Source: Myxococcales bacterium (GTDB lineage Bacteria; Myxococcota; Myxococcia; Myxococcales; Anaeromyxobacteraceae). Taken from it: 7,760 nt of DNA. This document shows positions 1 through 7,760 of this stretch, piece after piece. The stretch is taken from the NCBI GenBank assembly GCA_021779335.1, contig JAJYAW010000128.1, positions 1 through 7,760 of the forward strand. The letters run 5' to 3'. The notes below the pieces were generated by a model that was not told where the DNA came from, searched no databases, and worked only from the letters and a program-made list of their open reading frames with translations. Positions within the stretch are counted from its first letter, which is position 1; every line of letters begins with the position of its first letter. The translations under genes and the position numbers were made by a program.

Positions 1-2
1 CG

Positions 3-974
3 CCGGTGGTCCGCTACGCCGACCCCGGCGCGCCGCGGCGGGCGGGGCTGACCCCCAACGGCGCCGCGGCGCCGGTCTGCCGCTTCACCTCACTGGCGGC
101 GGCCCTGGCCGCCTCGGCGGCCGGGGACACCGTCGAGGCCACCGGCGCCGCCGGGTCCCCGGTGGTCTTCACGGAGGACCCGCTCACCATCCCCGCCGGC
201 GTCACGCTCACCACCTCCGAGGCGCCGCTCACCACCACGAGCTACGTCCTCGAGCCCTCGGCGGCCGTGGCGGGCTCGACCTTCGTGACGCTCCTCCCCG
301 GCGCCGCGCTGTCGGGCTTCGCGGTGCGCAACGCGGCCGCCACGGGCGTCGGCCTCGCCACGAGCTGCGCGGGGGCGGCGGACACGGCCGCGGTGACGGT
401 GGACACGGTCGAGGTGACCGGGCTCGGGGCCGGGGCCACGCCCGCCCGCTTCGCCAGCGGGCTGCGGCACGCCGGGAACTGCTCGCTGGTCCTCACGAAC
501 TCGACGTTCACGGGCGCGGACGACGGCGGCGTCGTCATCAGCGACGCGGCCGCCTCGACCTCCCTCACCATGACGGGGAACGTGATCCAGCAGAACCAGG
601 CGAACGTGACGCCCTACTCGATCGGCTCGGGAGATCGCTTCGGCGGCGGCCTGGTCTTCTATGGGACGCACCCCGGGACGGTGACCTTCAGGAGGAACCT
701 GATCACGTCGAACGCCGGAGACCAGGTGCTGGTCTTCTCACCAGGGGCCCTCGACCTCTCGGCACCGTCCTGCGGTACGGACTGGAACACCTTCGCGTGC
801 TACACGGCGCCGGGCGCGGCCATCTCCTCGAAGTTCGGGACGGTGAACGTGGCGCACACGGCGTGGCAGAACGACATCCCCGCGGCGGGCATCGATTTCG
901 TCGTGGAGGCCGGCGCCGTCATCAGCGGCGCGACCACCCAGGCCTGCGCCCGCTACGCCGCCACCTGCCCCTGA
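3..974 (+). CDS. Secreted right-handed parallel beta-helix protein, 5' end missing
   Basis: This frame is open from the left edge to a TGA at 972-974, so the gene starts outside the window; the GTG at 6 is probably internal. About 323 residues are visible. The first ~50 (an RYADPG stretch, then CRFTSLAAALAASAAGDTVEATG) resemble the opening of DUF1565/beta-helix proteins, where a list-like 'fasLaaAlaaA..GDTV' segment precedes the helix coils. After that come repeated short beta-rich segments with Asn, Thr and Gly turns (for example LTNSTFTGADDGGVVISD, then LTMTGNVIQQN and VTFRRNLITSNAGDQVLV), as expected for parallel beta-helix rungs. Seven cysteines are visible, four of them in the last ~75 residues, which fits an exported, disulfide-bonded protein. 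The signal peptide would lie upstream. No catalytic motif of a pectate lyase or other enzyme is evident. The role is unknown; a surface or secreted protein is the likely class. It converges with the minus-strand gene ending at 1003. Confidence 0.75.
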   Translation, partial: PVVRYADPGAPRRAGLTPNGAAAPVCRFTSLAAALAASAAGDTVEATGAAGSPVVFTEDPLTIPAGVTLTTSEAPLTTTSYVLEPSAAVAGSTFVTLLPGAALSGFAVRNAAATGVGLATSCAGAADTAAVTVDTVEVTGLGAGATPARFASGLRHAGNCSLVLTNSTFTGADDGGVVISDAAASTSLTMTGNVIQQNQANVTPYSIGSGDRFGGGLVFYGTHPGTVTFRRNLITSNAGDQVLVFSPGALDLSAPSCGTDWNTFACYTAPGAAISSKFGTVNVAHTAWQNDIPAAGIDFVVEAGAVISGATTQACARYAATCP

Positions 975-981
975 GGGCCGC

Positions 982-996
982 CGCCGCGCCGCGGCG
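982..996. terminator. Possible hairpin between convergent genes
   Basis: The 28-base gap between two convergent stop codons contains a perfect 6-base inverted repeat (CGCCGC, loop GCC, GCGGCG). It could act as a terminator in both directions, but there is no T-tract on either side, and short inverted repeats are common by chance in DNA this rich in GC. This is a weak call. Confidence 0.25.
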
Positions 997-1002
997 AGCC
1001 GC

Positions 1003-2169
1003 TCAGTACCTCGGCACCCCGGGATCCACCTCCACCGCCCACCGCTCGATCCCGCCGGCCAGGCTGAGCACGCGGGTCACCCCGGCCGCCCGGAGCCGCC
1101 GGAGGGCGGTGAGGCTGCGCACGCCGTGGTGGCAGTAGAGGACGACCGGCCGCGCCGAGGTGAAGGTGGAGAGCGCGTCCCCGAAGCAGGAGAGCGGCGC
1201 CAGGCGCGCCCCGGGCAGGCGGCAGACCTCCCACTCGGACGGCTCGCGCACGTCCACCAGGTCGAGGGGCTCGCCGGCCGCGAGCCGCGCCGCCAGCTCG
1301 AGCGGCGTGAGCTCCAGCGCCTCGCCGGGCGCCGCGGCGGGGGCGCCGCAGGACCCCTCGACCTCCTCGAGCTCCCCGAGCTCGCGGGTCCCGCAGGCCG
1401 GGCAGCGCGGATCCTTCCTCACCGTCACCTGGCGGAAGCGCATGGAGAGGGCGTCCACCAGCAGGAGCCGCCCCACCAGCGGCTCGCCGATCCCCAGCAG
1501 CAGCTTGAGCGCCTCGGTGGCCTGCACCAGGCCGATCAGGCCGGGCAGCACCCCGAGGATGCCCCCCTCGGCGCAGGAGGGGACCTCGCCGGGCGGCGGC
1601 GGGTCGCGGAAGAGGCAGCGGTAGCAGGGCCCCTCGGCGGTGGCGAAGACCGAGGCCTGCCCCTCGAAGCGGAAGACCGCGCCGTAGACGTTGGGCCGGC
1701 CGGCCAGGACGCAGGCGTCGTTGGTGAGGTAGCGGGTGGCGAAGCTGTCGGTGCCGTCCACCACGAGGTCGTGGGCCCGCACCAGCGCGAGCGCGTTGCC
1801 GCGGTCGAAGCGCGCGGCGAGCGGCTCGACGCGGACGCCGGGGTTGAGGTCGAGGAGCCGCTCCCGCCCCGACTCGACCTTGGGCCGCCCCACCGCGGCG
1901 GTGCCGTGGAGCACCTGGCGCTGCAGGTTGGAGGCGTCCACCACGTCCGGGTCCACCACGGTGAGGTGGCCCACGCCGGCCGCGGCGAGGTAGAGCGCCA
2001 CCGGCGAGCCGAGCCCGCCGGCCCCCACCAGCAGCACGCGCGCGGCCTTGAGCCGGCGCTGGCCGTCGGCGCCGACCTCCGGGAGGACGAGGTGGCGCGC
2101 GTAGCGCTGGCGCTCCTCGGCGGTGAGGGGGGGGAGGTCGGCCGGGCCGCGCTCGGGCATGCGGGACAT
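1003..2169 (-). CDS. moeZ: MoeB/ThiF-type adenylyltransferase fused to rhodanese (MoeZ/MOCS3-like)
   Basis: A 388-residue two-domain protein that should adenylate the C-terminal Gly-Gly of a ubiquitin-like sulfur carrier (MoaD, ThiS or CysO type) and then transfer sulfur to form a thiocarboxylate; it would act in the cytoplasm. The E1 domain (about residues 15-265) has the nucleotide loop GAGGLG at 49-54, the DGTDSFATRYLTND segment at 138-151, two zinc CxxC pairs (C182/C185 and C256/C259) and a candidate catalytic C199 in PSCAEGGILG. After a ~20-residue linker, the rhodanese domain (about 285-385) has the DVREPSEW motif at 306-313 and the active-site loop CHHGVRS with C346. Length and domain order match MoeZ and MOCS3/Uba4. 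The coding sequence starts 33 bases after cysK. The first ATG has no good ribosome site, whereas the ATG at 2160 (residue 4) has AGGA 8 bases upstream and may be the true start. The symbol is by architecture; the carrier partner is not visible, so the pathway (molybdopterin, thiamine, cysteine or homocysteine) is inferred. Confidence 0.9.
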   Translation of the reverse strand: MSRMPERGPADLPPLTAEERQRYARHLVLPEVGADGQRRLKAARVLLVGAGGLGSPVALYLAAAGVGHLTVVDPDVVDASNLQRQVLHGTAAVGRPKVESGRERLLDLNPGVRVEPLAARFDRGNALALVRAHDLVVDGTDSFATRYLTNDACVLAGRPNVYGAVFRFEGQASVFATAEGPCYRCLFRDPPPPGEVPSCAEGGILGVLPGLIGLVQATEALKLLLGIGEPLVGRLLLVDALSMRFRQVTVRKDPRCPACGTRELGELEEVEGSCGAPAAAPGEALELTPLELAARLAAGEPLDLVDVREPSEWEVCRLPGARLAPLSCFGDALSTFTSARPVVLYCHHGVRSLTALRRLRAAGVTRVLSLAGGIERWAVEVDPGVPRY

Positions 2170-2202
2170 CCTAGCCGCGCCGGGCCGCGCGCGCTCCCGC
2201 GC

Positions 2203-3171
<969 letters not shown>

Positions 3172-3176
3172 GCGGG

Positions 3177-3181
3177 CTCCT
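3177..3181 (-). promoter_or_regulatory. Ribosome binding site of cysK
   Basis: AGGAG on the minus strand, 5 bases before the ATG at 3171. It fixes the cysK start, because the same reading frame stays open for more than 800 bases further upstream into metY. Confidence 0.75.
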
Positions 3182-3198
3182 GCGGGGCGGGTGCGCTT

Positions 3199-3225
3199 CG
3201 GACGGCTTGTCCGCGATAGCGGACA
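3199..3225 (-). promoter_or_regulatory. Alternating inverted repeats in the cysK leader
   Basis: Three half-sites occur in a row: CGGAC at 3199-3203, GTCCG at 3209-3213 and CGGAC at 3220-3224. The right-hand pair extends to a perfect 7-base inverted repeat (TGTCCGC, loop GATA, GCGGACA, 3208-3225). The middle element can pair with either flank but not both. This could be a protein-binding operator, since the starts are 10 and 11 bases apart (about one helical turn each), or a small RNA switch in the cysK leader. It lies 28 bases upstream of the cysK start codon. Function is inferred only from geometry. Confidence 0.4.
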
Positions 3226-3237
3226 CGGCGGGCCGGG

Positions 3238-3282
3238 GCCGCCCCCACGCGGGGCTGGCCCGCCCGGGGGCGTGGGGCCGGC
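3238..3282 (-). terminator. GC-rich hairpin directly after metY
   Basis: The arms at 3238-3249 (GCCGCCCCCACG) and 3271-3282 (CGTGGGGCCGGC) are complementary at 11 of 12 positions, with a 21-base GC-rich loop between them. The hairpin touches the last base of the metY stop codon. No U-tract follows, so it is not a classical intrinsic terminator. It could reduce read-through into cysK, stabilise the metY 3' end or pause transcription. Confidence 0.4.
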
Positions 3283-4598
3283 TACCTCGCGGCGGCGAAG
3301 GCCTCCTCGAAGTCCTCCTTGATGTCGTCGATGTGCTCCAGCCCCACCGAGACGCGGATGAGGTCCGGCGTCACGCCGGCGCTCCGCTGCTCGGCCTCGG
3401 AGAGCTGCGAGTGGGTGGTGGTGGCCGGCTGGATGACCAGCGTCTTGGCGTCGCCCACGTTGGCGAGGTGGCTGGCCAGCTTGACGCCCTCGATGAACCT
3501 GCGCCCCCCGTCGCCGCCCCCCTTGATGCCGAAGGAGAGGACCCCGCCGAAGCCGTTGCGGAGCAGCGCCCGGGCCCGCGCGTGGTGCTTGTGGCTCGGC
3601 AGGCCGGGGTAGAGGACCCAGGCCACCCGCGGGTGGCCCTCGAGCCACTGCGCCAGCGCCAGCGCGTTGTCGGCGTGGCGCTGCACGCGGAGCGAGAGGG
3701 TCTCCAGCCCGAGCAGGAACTGGTGGGCGTTGAAGGGGGAGAGCGCCGGCCCCTGGTCGCGCAGCCCCTCCACCCGGGCGCGGAGGATGAACTGGATGTT
3801 GCCGAAGGGGCCGCCCACGCCGAAGACCGAGTTGAAGACCAGGCCGTGGTAGCCGGGCGAGGGCTCGGTGAAGAAGGGGAACTTGCCGCTCCGGGCCCAG
3901 TCGAACCTGCCGGAGTCGACGATGACGCCGCCGATGGAGGTGCCGTGGCCGCCGATCCACTTGGTGGCCGACTCCACCACCACGTCGGCGCCGTGGTCGA
4001 TGGGGCGGCACAGGTACCCGCCGGCGGCGAAGGTGTTGTCGACGATGAGCGGGATGCCGGCGTCGTGGGCCGCCCTGGCCAGCCCCGGCAGGTCGGGGAT
4101 GTCGAAGCCCGGGTTGCCGATGGTCTCGACGTAGAGCGCCTTGGTCTTGCCGTCGATGGCCCGGGCCAGGTCGGCCGCCTCCACCGAGTCGATGAGCTTC
4201 ACGCCGATGCCCAGGCGCGGCAGCGTCACCTTGAACTGGTTGTAGGTGCCGCCGTAGAGCTTGCTGGAGGAGACGACGTTGTCGCCGGCCTGGGCGATGT
4301 TGGTGATGGCCAGGAACTGGGCCGCGTGGCCCGAGGCGGTGGCCAGCCCGGCCACGCCGCCCTCGAGCGCGGCCACCCGCTTCTCGAAGACGTCGGTGGT
4401 CGGGTTCATGAGGCGCGTGTAGATGTTCCCGAACTCCTTGAGCGCGAAGAGGCTGGCGCCGTGCTCGGCCGAGTCGAAGGTGTAGGAGGTGGTCTGGTAG
4501 ATGGGCACCGCCCGGGACCTGGTGGTCGGGTCCGGCTCCTGGCCGGCGTGGACCTGCAGGGTCTCGAAGCGGGGGGTGCGGCCGGCGGGGAGGGCCAT
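3282..4598 (-). CDS. metY: O-acetylhomoserine sulfhydrylase (aminocarboxypropyltransferase)
   Basis: A 438-residue PLP enzyme of the Cys/Met metabolism family (gamma-family, fold type I). It is expected to make homocysteine from O-acetylhomoserine and a sulfur donor, feeding methionine synthesis in the cytoplasm. Visible markers are the FETLQVHAGQEPDPTTRSRAVPIYQTTSY opening (11-39), YTRLMNPTTDVFEKRVAALEGG (60-81), the ATASGHAAQ segment (87-94), the NTFAAGGYLCRPIDHGADVVVESATKWIGGHGT block (188-220) and the PLP lysine K213 in SATKW. Length (~430) and the SATKWIGGHGT form match MetY rather than the shorter MetB/MetC/MetZ enzymes (~380-400). The ATG at 4598 has AAAGGA (4609-4614) 10 bases upstream and a good promoter further up, so the start is well supported. 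It is the first gene of the minus-strand sulfur cluster. MetY enzymes use sulfide, but some accept sulfur from a protein thiocarboxylate; which donor applies here cannot be read from sequence. Confidence 0.93.
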   Translation of the reverse strand: MALPAGRTPRFETLQVHAGQEPDPTTRSRAVPIYQTTSYTFDSAEHGASLFALKEFGNIYTRLMNPTTDVFEKRVAALEGGVAGLATASGHAAQFLAITNIAQAGDNVVSSSKLYGGTYNQFKVTLPRLGIGVKLIDSVEAADLARAIDGKTKALYVETIGNPGFDIPDLPGLARAAHDAGIPLIVDNTFAAGGYLCRPIDHGADVVVESATKWIGGHGTSIGGVIVDSGRFDWARSGKFPFFTEPSPGYHGLVFNSVFGVGGPFGNIQFILRARVEGLRDQGPALSPFNAHQFLLGLETLSLRVQRHADNALALAQWLEGHPRVAWVLYPGLPSHKHHARARALLRNGFGGVLSFGIKGGGDGGRRFIEGVKLASHLANVGDAKTLVIQPATTTHSQLSEAEQRSAGVTPDLIRVSVGLEHIDDIKEDFEEAFAAAR

Positions 4599-4608
4599 GG
4601 CGTGGTGG

Positions 4609-4614
4609 TCCTTT
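4609..4614 (-). promoter_or_regulatory. Ribosome binding site of metY
   Basis: AAAGGA on the minus strand, 10 bases before the metY ATG, at slightly long but acceptable spacing. Confidence 0.55.
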
Positions 4615-4636
4615 CGGTGAATCCGTTAGATTGGAC

Positions 4637-4660
4637 GCACATCCTAATTACCGGATGCGC
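4637..4660. promoter_or_regulatory. Inverted repeat over the metY -10 region (candidate operator)
   Basis: GCACATCC (4637-4644) and GGATGCGC (4653-4660) form an inverted repeat with 7 of 8 positions complementary around the AT-rich centre TAATTACC. It covers the -10 box and most of the spacer of the metY promoter, where a bound repressor would block RNA polymerase. The regulator is not identifiable from this window, and the site matches no operator I can name with confidence. Confidence 0.4.
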
Positions 4661-4669
4661 CTCCGTCAA
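4641..4669 (-). promoter_or_regulatory. Sigma70-like promoter of metY
   Basis: On the minus strand there is TTGACG (4669-4664, 5 of 6 to the consensus -35), a 17-base spacer and TAGGAT (4646-4641, 4 of 6 to the consensus -10). The spacing is ideal. Transcription would start near 4634 and give a leader of about 36 bases, too short for a riboswitch. The region is the most AT-rich spot in the window. It is likely the promoter for metY and possibly for the downstream cysK and moeZ. Confidence 0.6.
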
Positions 4670-4704
4670 GCCGGGGCGAGCATGCGGGCGGGACCAGCAT
4701 GGTG

Positions 4705-4718
4705 CGGACGCATGTCCG
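4705..4718. repeat. CGGAC-GCAT-GTCCG inverted repeat in the metY/fadD intergenic region
   Basis: Perfect 5-base arms surround a 4-base centre, between the divergent metY and acyl-CoA ligase genes, about 36 bases upstream of the metY -35 box and 85 bases before the ligase start. The same CGGAC/GTCCG half-sites occur in the cysK leader. Its core GGACGCATGTCC (4706-4717) is 10 of 12 identical to GGACGCACATCC (4633-4644) near the metY transcription start. It may be a regulator site, or chance. Confidence 0.3.
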
Positions 4719-4790
4719 TGATGGCGGAGGCCGGCCGCCCCGGGCCCGCGCGGTGCCCACGCGGTCCCCCCCGCCGCGCCGGGGAGCCGC

Positions 4791-4796
4791 TACATT
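4791..4796 (+). promoter_or_regulatory. Possible -10 box giving a leaderless acyl-CoA ligase mRNA
   Basis: TACATT (4 of 6 to the consensus -10) ends 6 bases before the ATG at 4803, so transcription would begin at or beside the start codon. No Shine-Dalgarno sequence lies at normal distance; the nearest purine run, GGGGAG at 4781-4786, is 16 bases away. No -35 box is seen 17 bases upstream. Confidence 0.3.
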
Positions 4797-4802
4797 CCCG
4801 GC

Positions 4803-6614
<1,812 letters not shown>

Positions 6615-6628
6615 GCCGGGCCGCGCCC

Positions 6629-6640
6629 GCCGGCGCCGGC
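6629..6640. terminator. Perfect GC palindrome between convergent genes
   Basis: GCCGGCGCCGGC is a perfect 12-base palindrome in the 33-base gap between the convergent ligase and TPR genes. It lacks a loop and a T-tract, so a terminator role is only a guess. Similar GGCGCC units recur just downstream inside the TPR gene. Confidence 0.2.
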
Positions 6641-6647
6641 CGCGCCG

Positions 6648-7760
6648 CTACCCCTTGCCCGGCGCCACGCCGGCGGGCGCCGGCGCCGGCGCCGCGTCGG
6701 CCGGCTCCTCGCGGAGCGCCCGCTTCATCCGGTCCAGCGAGGCCTGCGTCTCGGCCACGAAGCGGTTGTCCTCCACCCGGACGCGGCCGGCCACCGCCAG
6801 CGTCTGCTCGTAGACGGCGATGGCCTTGGTCACGAGCACGCGCACCTTGCGCCGCAGCTCGACCCGGTAGGCCTCGGCCTCCTCGGCGTCCAGCCCGGCC
6901 GGCAGCGGCGCCTCCACCAGCGCGGCGTGGAAGGCGTCGTAGAGCTCGCCGATGCGGTAGCCCGCCGCCACCGCCCAGTCCGGGTGGCCCATGCGGATGG
7001 CCCGCAGGTAGTGCCCCTGGGCCGACAGCAGCAGCGAGGCCTTGTCCTCCAGGTCCTGCGCCAGCTTCTGCTCGCCGCTCGCGGCCGGATCCAGCTTCAC
7101 CGCCAGGAAGTGGCTGCGGTAGACCTCGCCCAGGTAGAACTGCGCCTGGGACGGGTAGTAGTCGTCGAGCCGCTCGGCCTCGCTGCCCTGCTTCCAGGTC
7201 GAGACCGCCAGCCGCAGGCTCCGCTCCGCCTCGTCCGGCAGGCCCAGCTCCAGCTCCACGACGCCGCGCCCGGCCAGCGCCCGGATCCGCTCGGCCGCCG
7301 CCAGGCCGGGCCGGCCGGCCAGCCCGTCGAGGGTGGCGCGCGCCTCGGCCAGCTCGCCGAGGTGGTAGCGGCACTCCGCCTCCTTGAAGACCGCCTCCAC
7401 GGCGTCGGGCCCGTCGTACTTCCGCGCCATGGCGCGGAAGCGCTCCAGCGCCAGGCGCCACTGCGCCAGCCGCTGGTGGGCCAGCCCGGCGTCGAAGAGG
7501 GCGGTGGCCTCGTGGCGCGACTCCGGGTGGAGGTCGGCCAGCCGGCCGAAGGCGCTGGCGGCGCGGGCGTAGTCGCCGGCCGAGAAGGCCGCCTGCCCGA
7601 CCGCGAAGAGCTCCTCGGCGTTCTTGCCGGCCAGCTCCAGGTCGAGCGGGGTCACCTCGACGCGCTCCGGCTCGTACTCGAGCGCGACCGGCCCGGAGGC
7701 CCCGGCGGAGCCGCCGGGGGCCGCCGGGCAGGGGAGGCCGGCGGCGGCGCAGGGGCCGGC
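6648..7760 (-). CDS. TPR-repeat protein, 5' end beyond the right edge
   Basis: The frame ends at TAG (6650-6648) and stays open to the right edge, giving at least 370 codons. A GTG at 7655 would give 335 residues, but the upstream in-frame stretch (GPVALEYEPERVEVTPLDLE across that GTG) reads like normal protein, so the gene probably begins outside the window. Numbering from the GTG, helical TPR-like units include AEELFAVGQAAFSAGDYARAASAFGRLADLHPES (about 13-46), a second unit to about 82 (ATALFDAGLAHQRLAQWRLALERF) and a third (EAECRYHLGELAEARATLDGLAG, about 93-115). Less regular helices follow, then a disordered Ala/Pro-rich tail ending APAPAPAGVAPGKG. The partial N-terminus, rich in Ala, Gly, Pro and two Cys, could be the region after a lipoprotein or signal peptide, but this cannot be shown. 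TPRs mediate protein-protein contacts; the partner is unknown. It converges with the ligase gene, 33 bases apart. Confidence 0.7.
   Translation of the reverse strand, partial: AGPCAAAGLPCPAAPGGSAGASGPVALEYEPERVEVTPLDLELAGKNAEELFAVGQAAFSAGDYARAASAFGRLADLHPESRHEATALFDAGLAHQRLAQWRLALERFRAMARKYDGPDAVEAVFKEAECRYHLGELAEARATLDGLAGRPGLAAAERIRALAGRGVVELELGLPDEAERSLRLAVSTWKQGSEAERLDDYYPSQAQFYLGEVYRSHFLAVKLDPAASGEQKLAQDLEDKASLLLSAQGHYLRAIRMGHPDWAVAAGYRIGELYDAFHAALVEAPLPAGLDAEEAEAYRVELRRKVRVLVTKAIAVYEQTLAVAGRVRVEDNRFVAETQASLDRMKRALREEPADAAPAPAPAGVAPGKG
6676..6693. repeat. Three tandem GGCGCC hexamers
   Basis: Three perfect copies of GGCGCC in the 3' end of the TPR gene encode alternating Ala-Pro in its tail; another copy lies at 6661-6666. 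Slippage here would add or remove Ala-Pro pairs without breaking the frame. Confidence 0.6.

Noticed and set aside
3172..3281. Small carrier protein gene (ThiS/MoaD-like) hidden between metY and cysK
   Set aside because: The 110-base gap is too short for a ~65-90 residue carrier, and no open frame ending in Gly-Gly is seen there.
3172..4011. N-terminal extension of the cysteine synthase frame to about 602 residues
   Set aside because: The added part is Arg/Pro-rich, overlaps metY in another frame and lies upstream of a strong ribosome site and the family's normal N-terminus.
4599..4640. SAM riboswitch or other RNA leader before metY
   Set aside because: The predicted leader is only about 36 bases, too short for a known SAM riboswitch, and no such fold is seen.
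3207..4721. Plus-strand open frame opposite metY (about 504 codons)
   Set aside because: Low-complexity Gly/Ala/Val/Glu composition without motifs; metY on the minus strand has complete PLP-enzyme motifs in the same DNA.

Overview
The window is very GC-rich (roughly three quarters G+C by eye) with dense coding on both strands. That composition, a secreted beta-helix protein with Ala/Gly/Thr-rich sequence, a TPR protein and Proteobacteria-like sulfur enzymes fit a myxobacterium, with Anaeromyxobacter or a relative as my best guess. No rRNA or other taxonomic marker is present, so this assignment is inference. I see no tRNA, rRNA, CRISPR array, insertion sequence, integrase or phage gene.

Layout from left to right: (1) on the plus strand, the 3' part of a secreted right-handed beta-helix protein, cut by the left edge, ending at 974; (2) on the minus strand, a sulfur-assimilation cluster read from right to left: metY (O-acetylhomoserine sulfhydrylase, 4598-3282), cysK (cysteine synthase A, 3171-2203) and a MoeB/ThiF-type E1 enzyme fused to a rhodanese domain (MoeZ/MOCS3 architecture, 2169-1003); (3) a divergent intergenic region, 4599-4802, holding a good sigma70-like promoter for metY and a possible leaderless start for the gene on its right; (4) on the plus strand, a complete long-chain acyl-CoA ligase (4803-6614); (5) on the minus strand, a TPR-repeat protein whose 5' end runs off the right edge (6648 to beyond 7760).

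The three minus-strand genes share one theme. CysK makes cysteine from O-acetylserine, MetY makes homocysteine from O-acetylhomoserine, and the E1-rhodanese protein can load sulfur onto the C-terminus of a ubiquitin-like sulfur carrier protein. Together they suggest a sulfur-donor system for cysteine and homocysteine synthesis, which could use sulfide or a protein thiocarboxylate. The small carrier protein and the JAMM protease that would complete the second route are not in the window.

Non-coding DNA is scarce. The 110 bases between metY and cysK hold a large GC-rich hairpin just after metY and then three alternating CGGAC/GTCCG half-sites spaced 10 and 11 bases apart, upstream of a clear cysK ribosome binding site. 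No stretch over 300 bases lacks a gene. I found no convincing undescribed system; the best leads are the sulfur-relay gene arrangement and the structured cysK leader.
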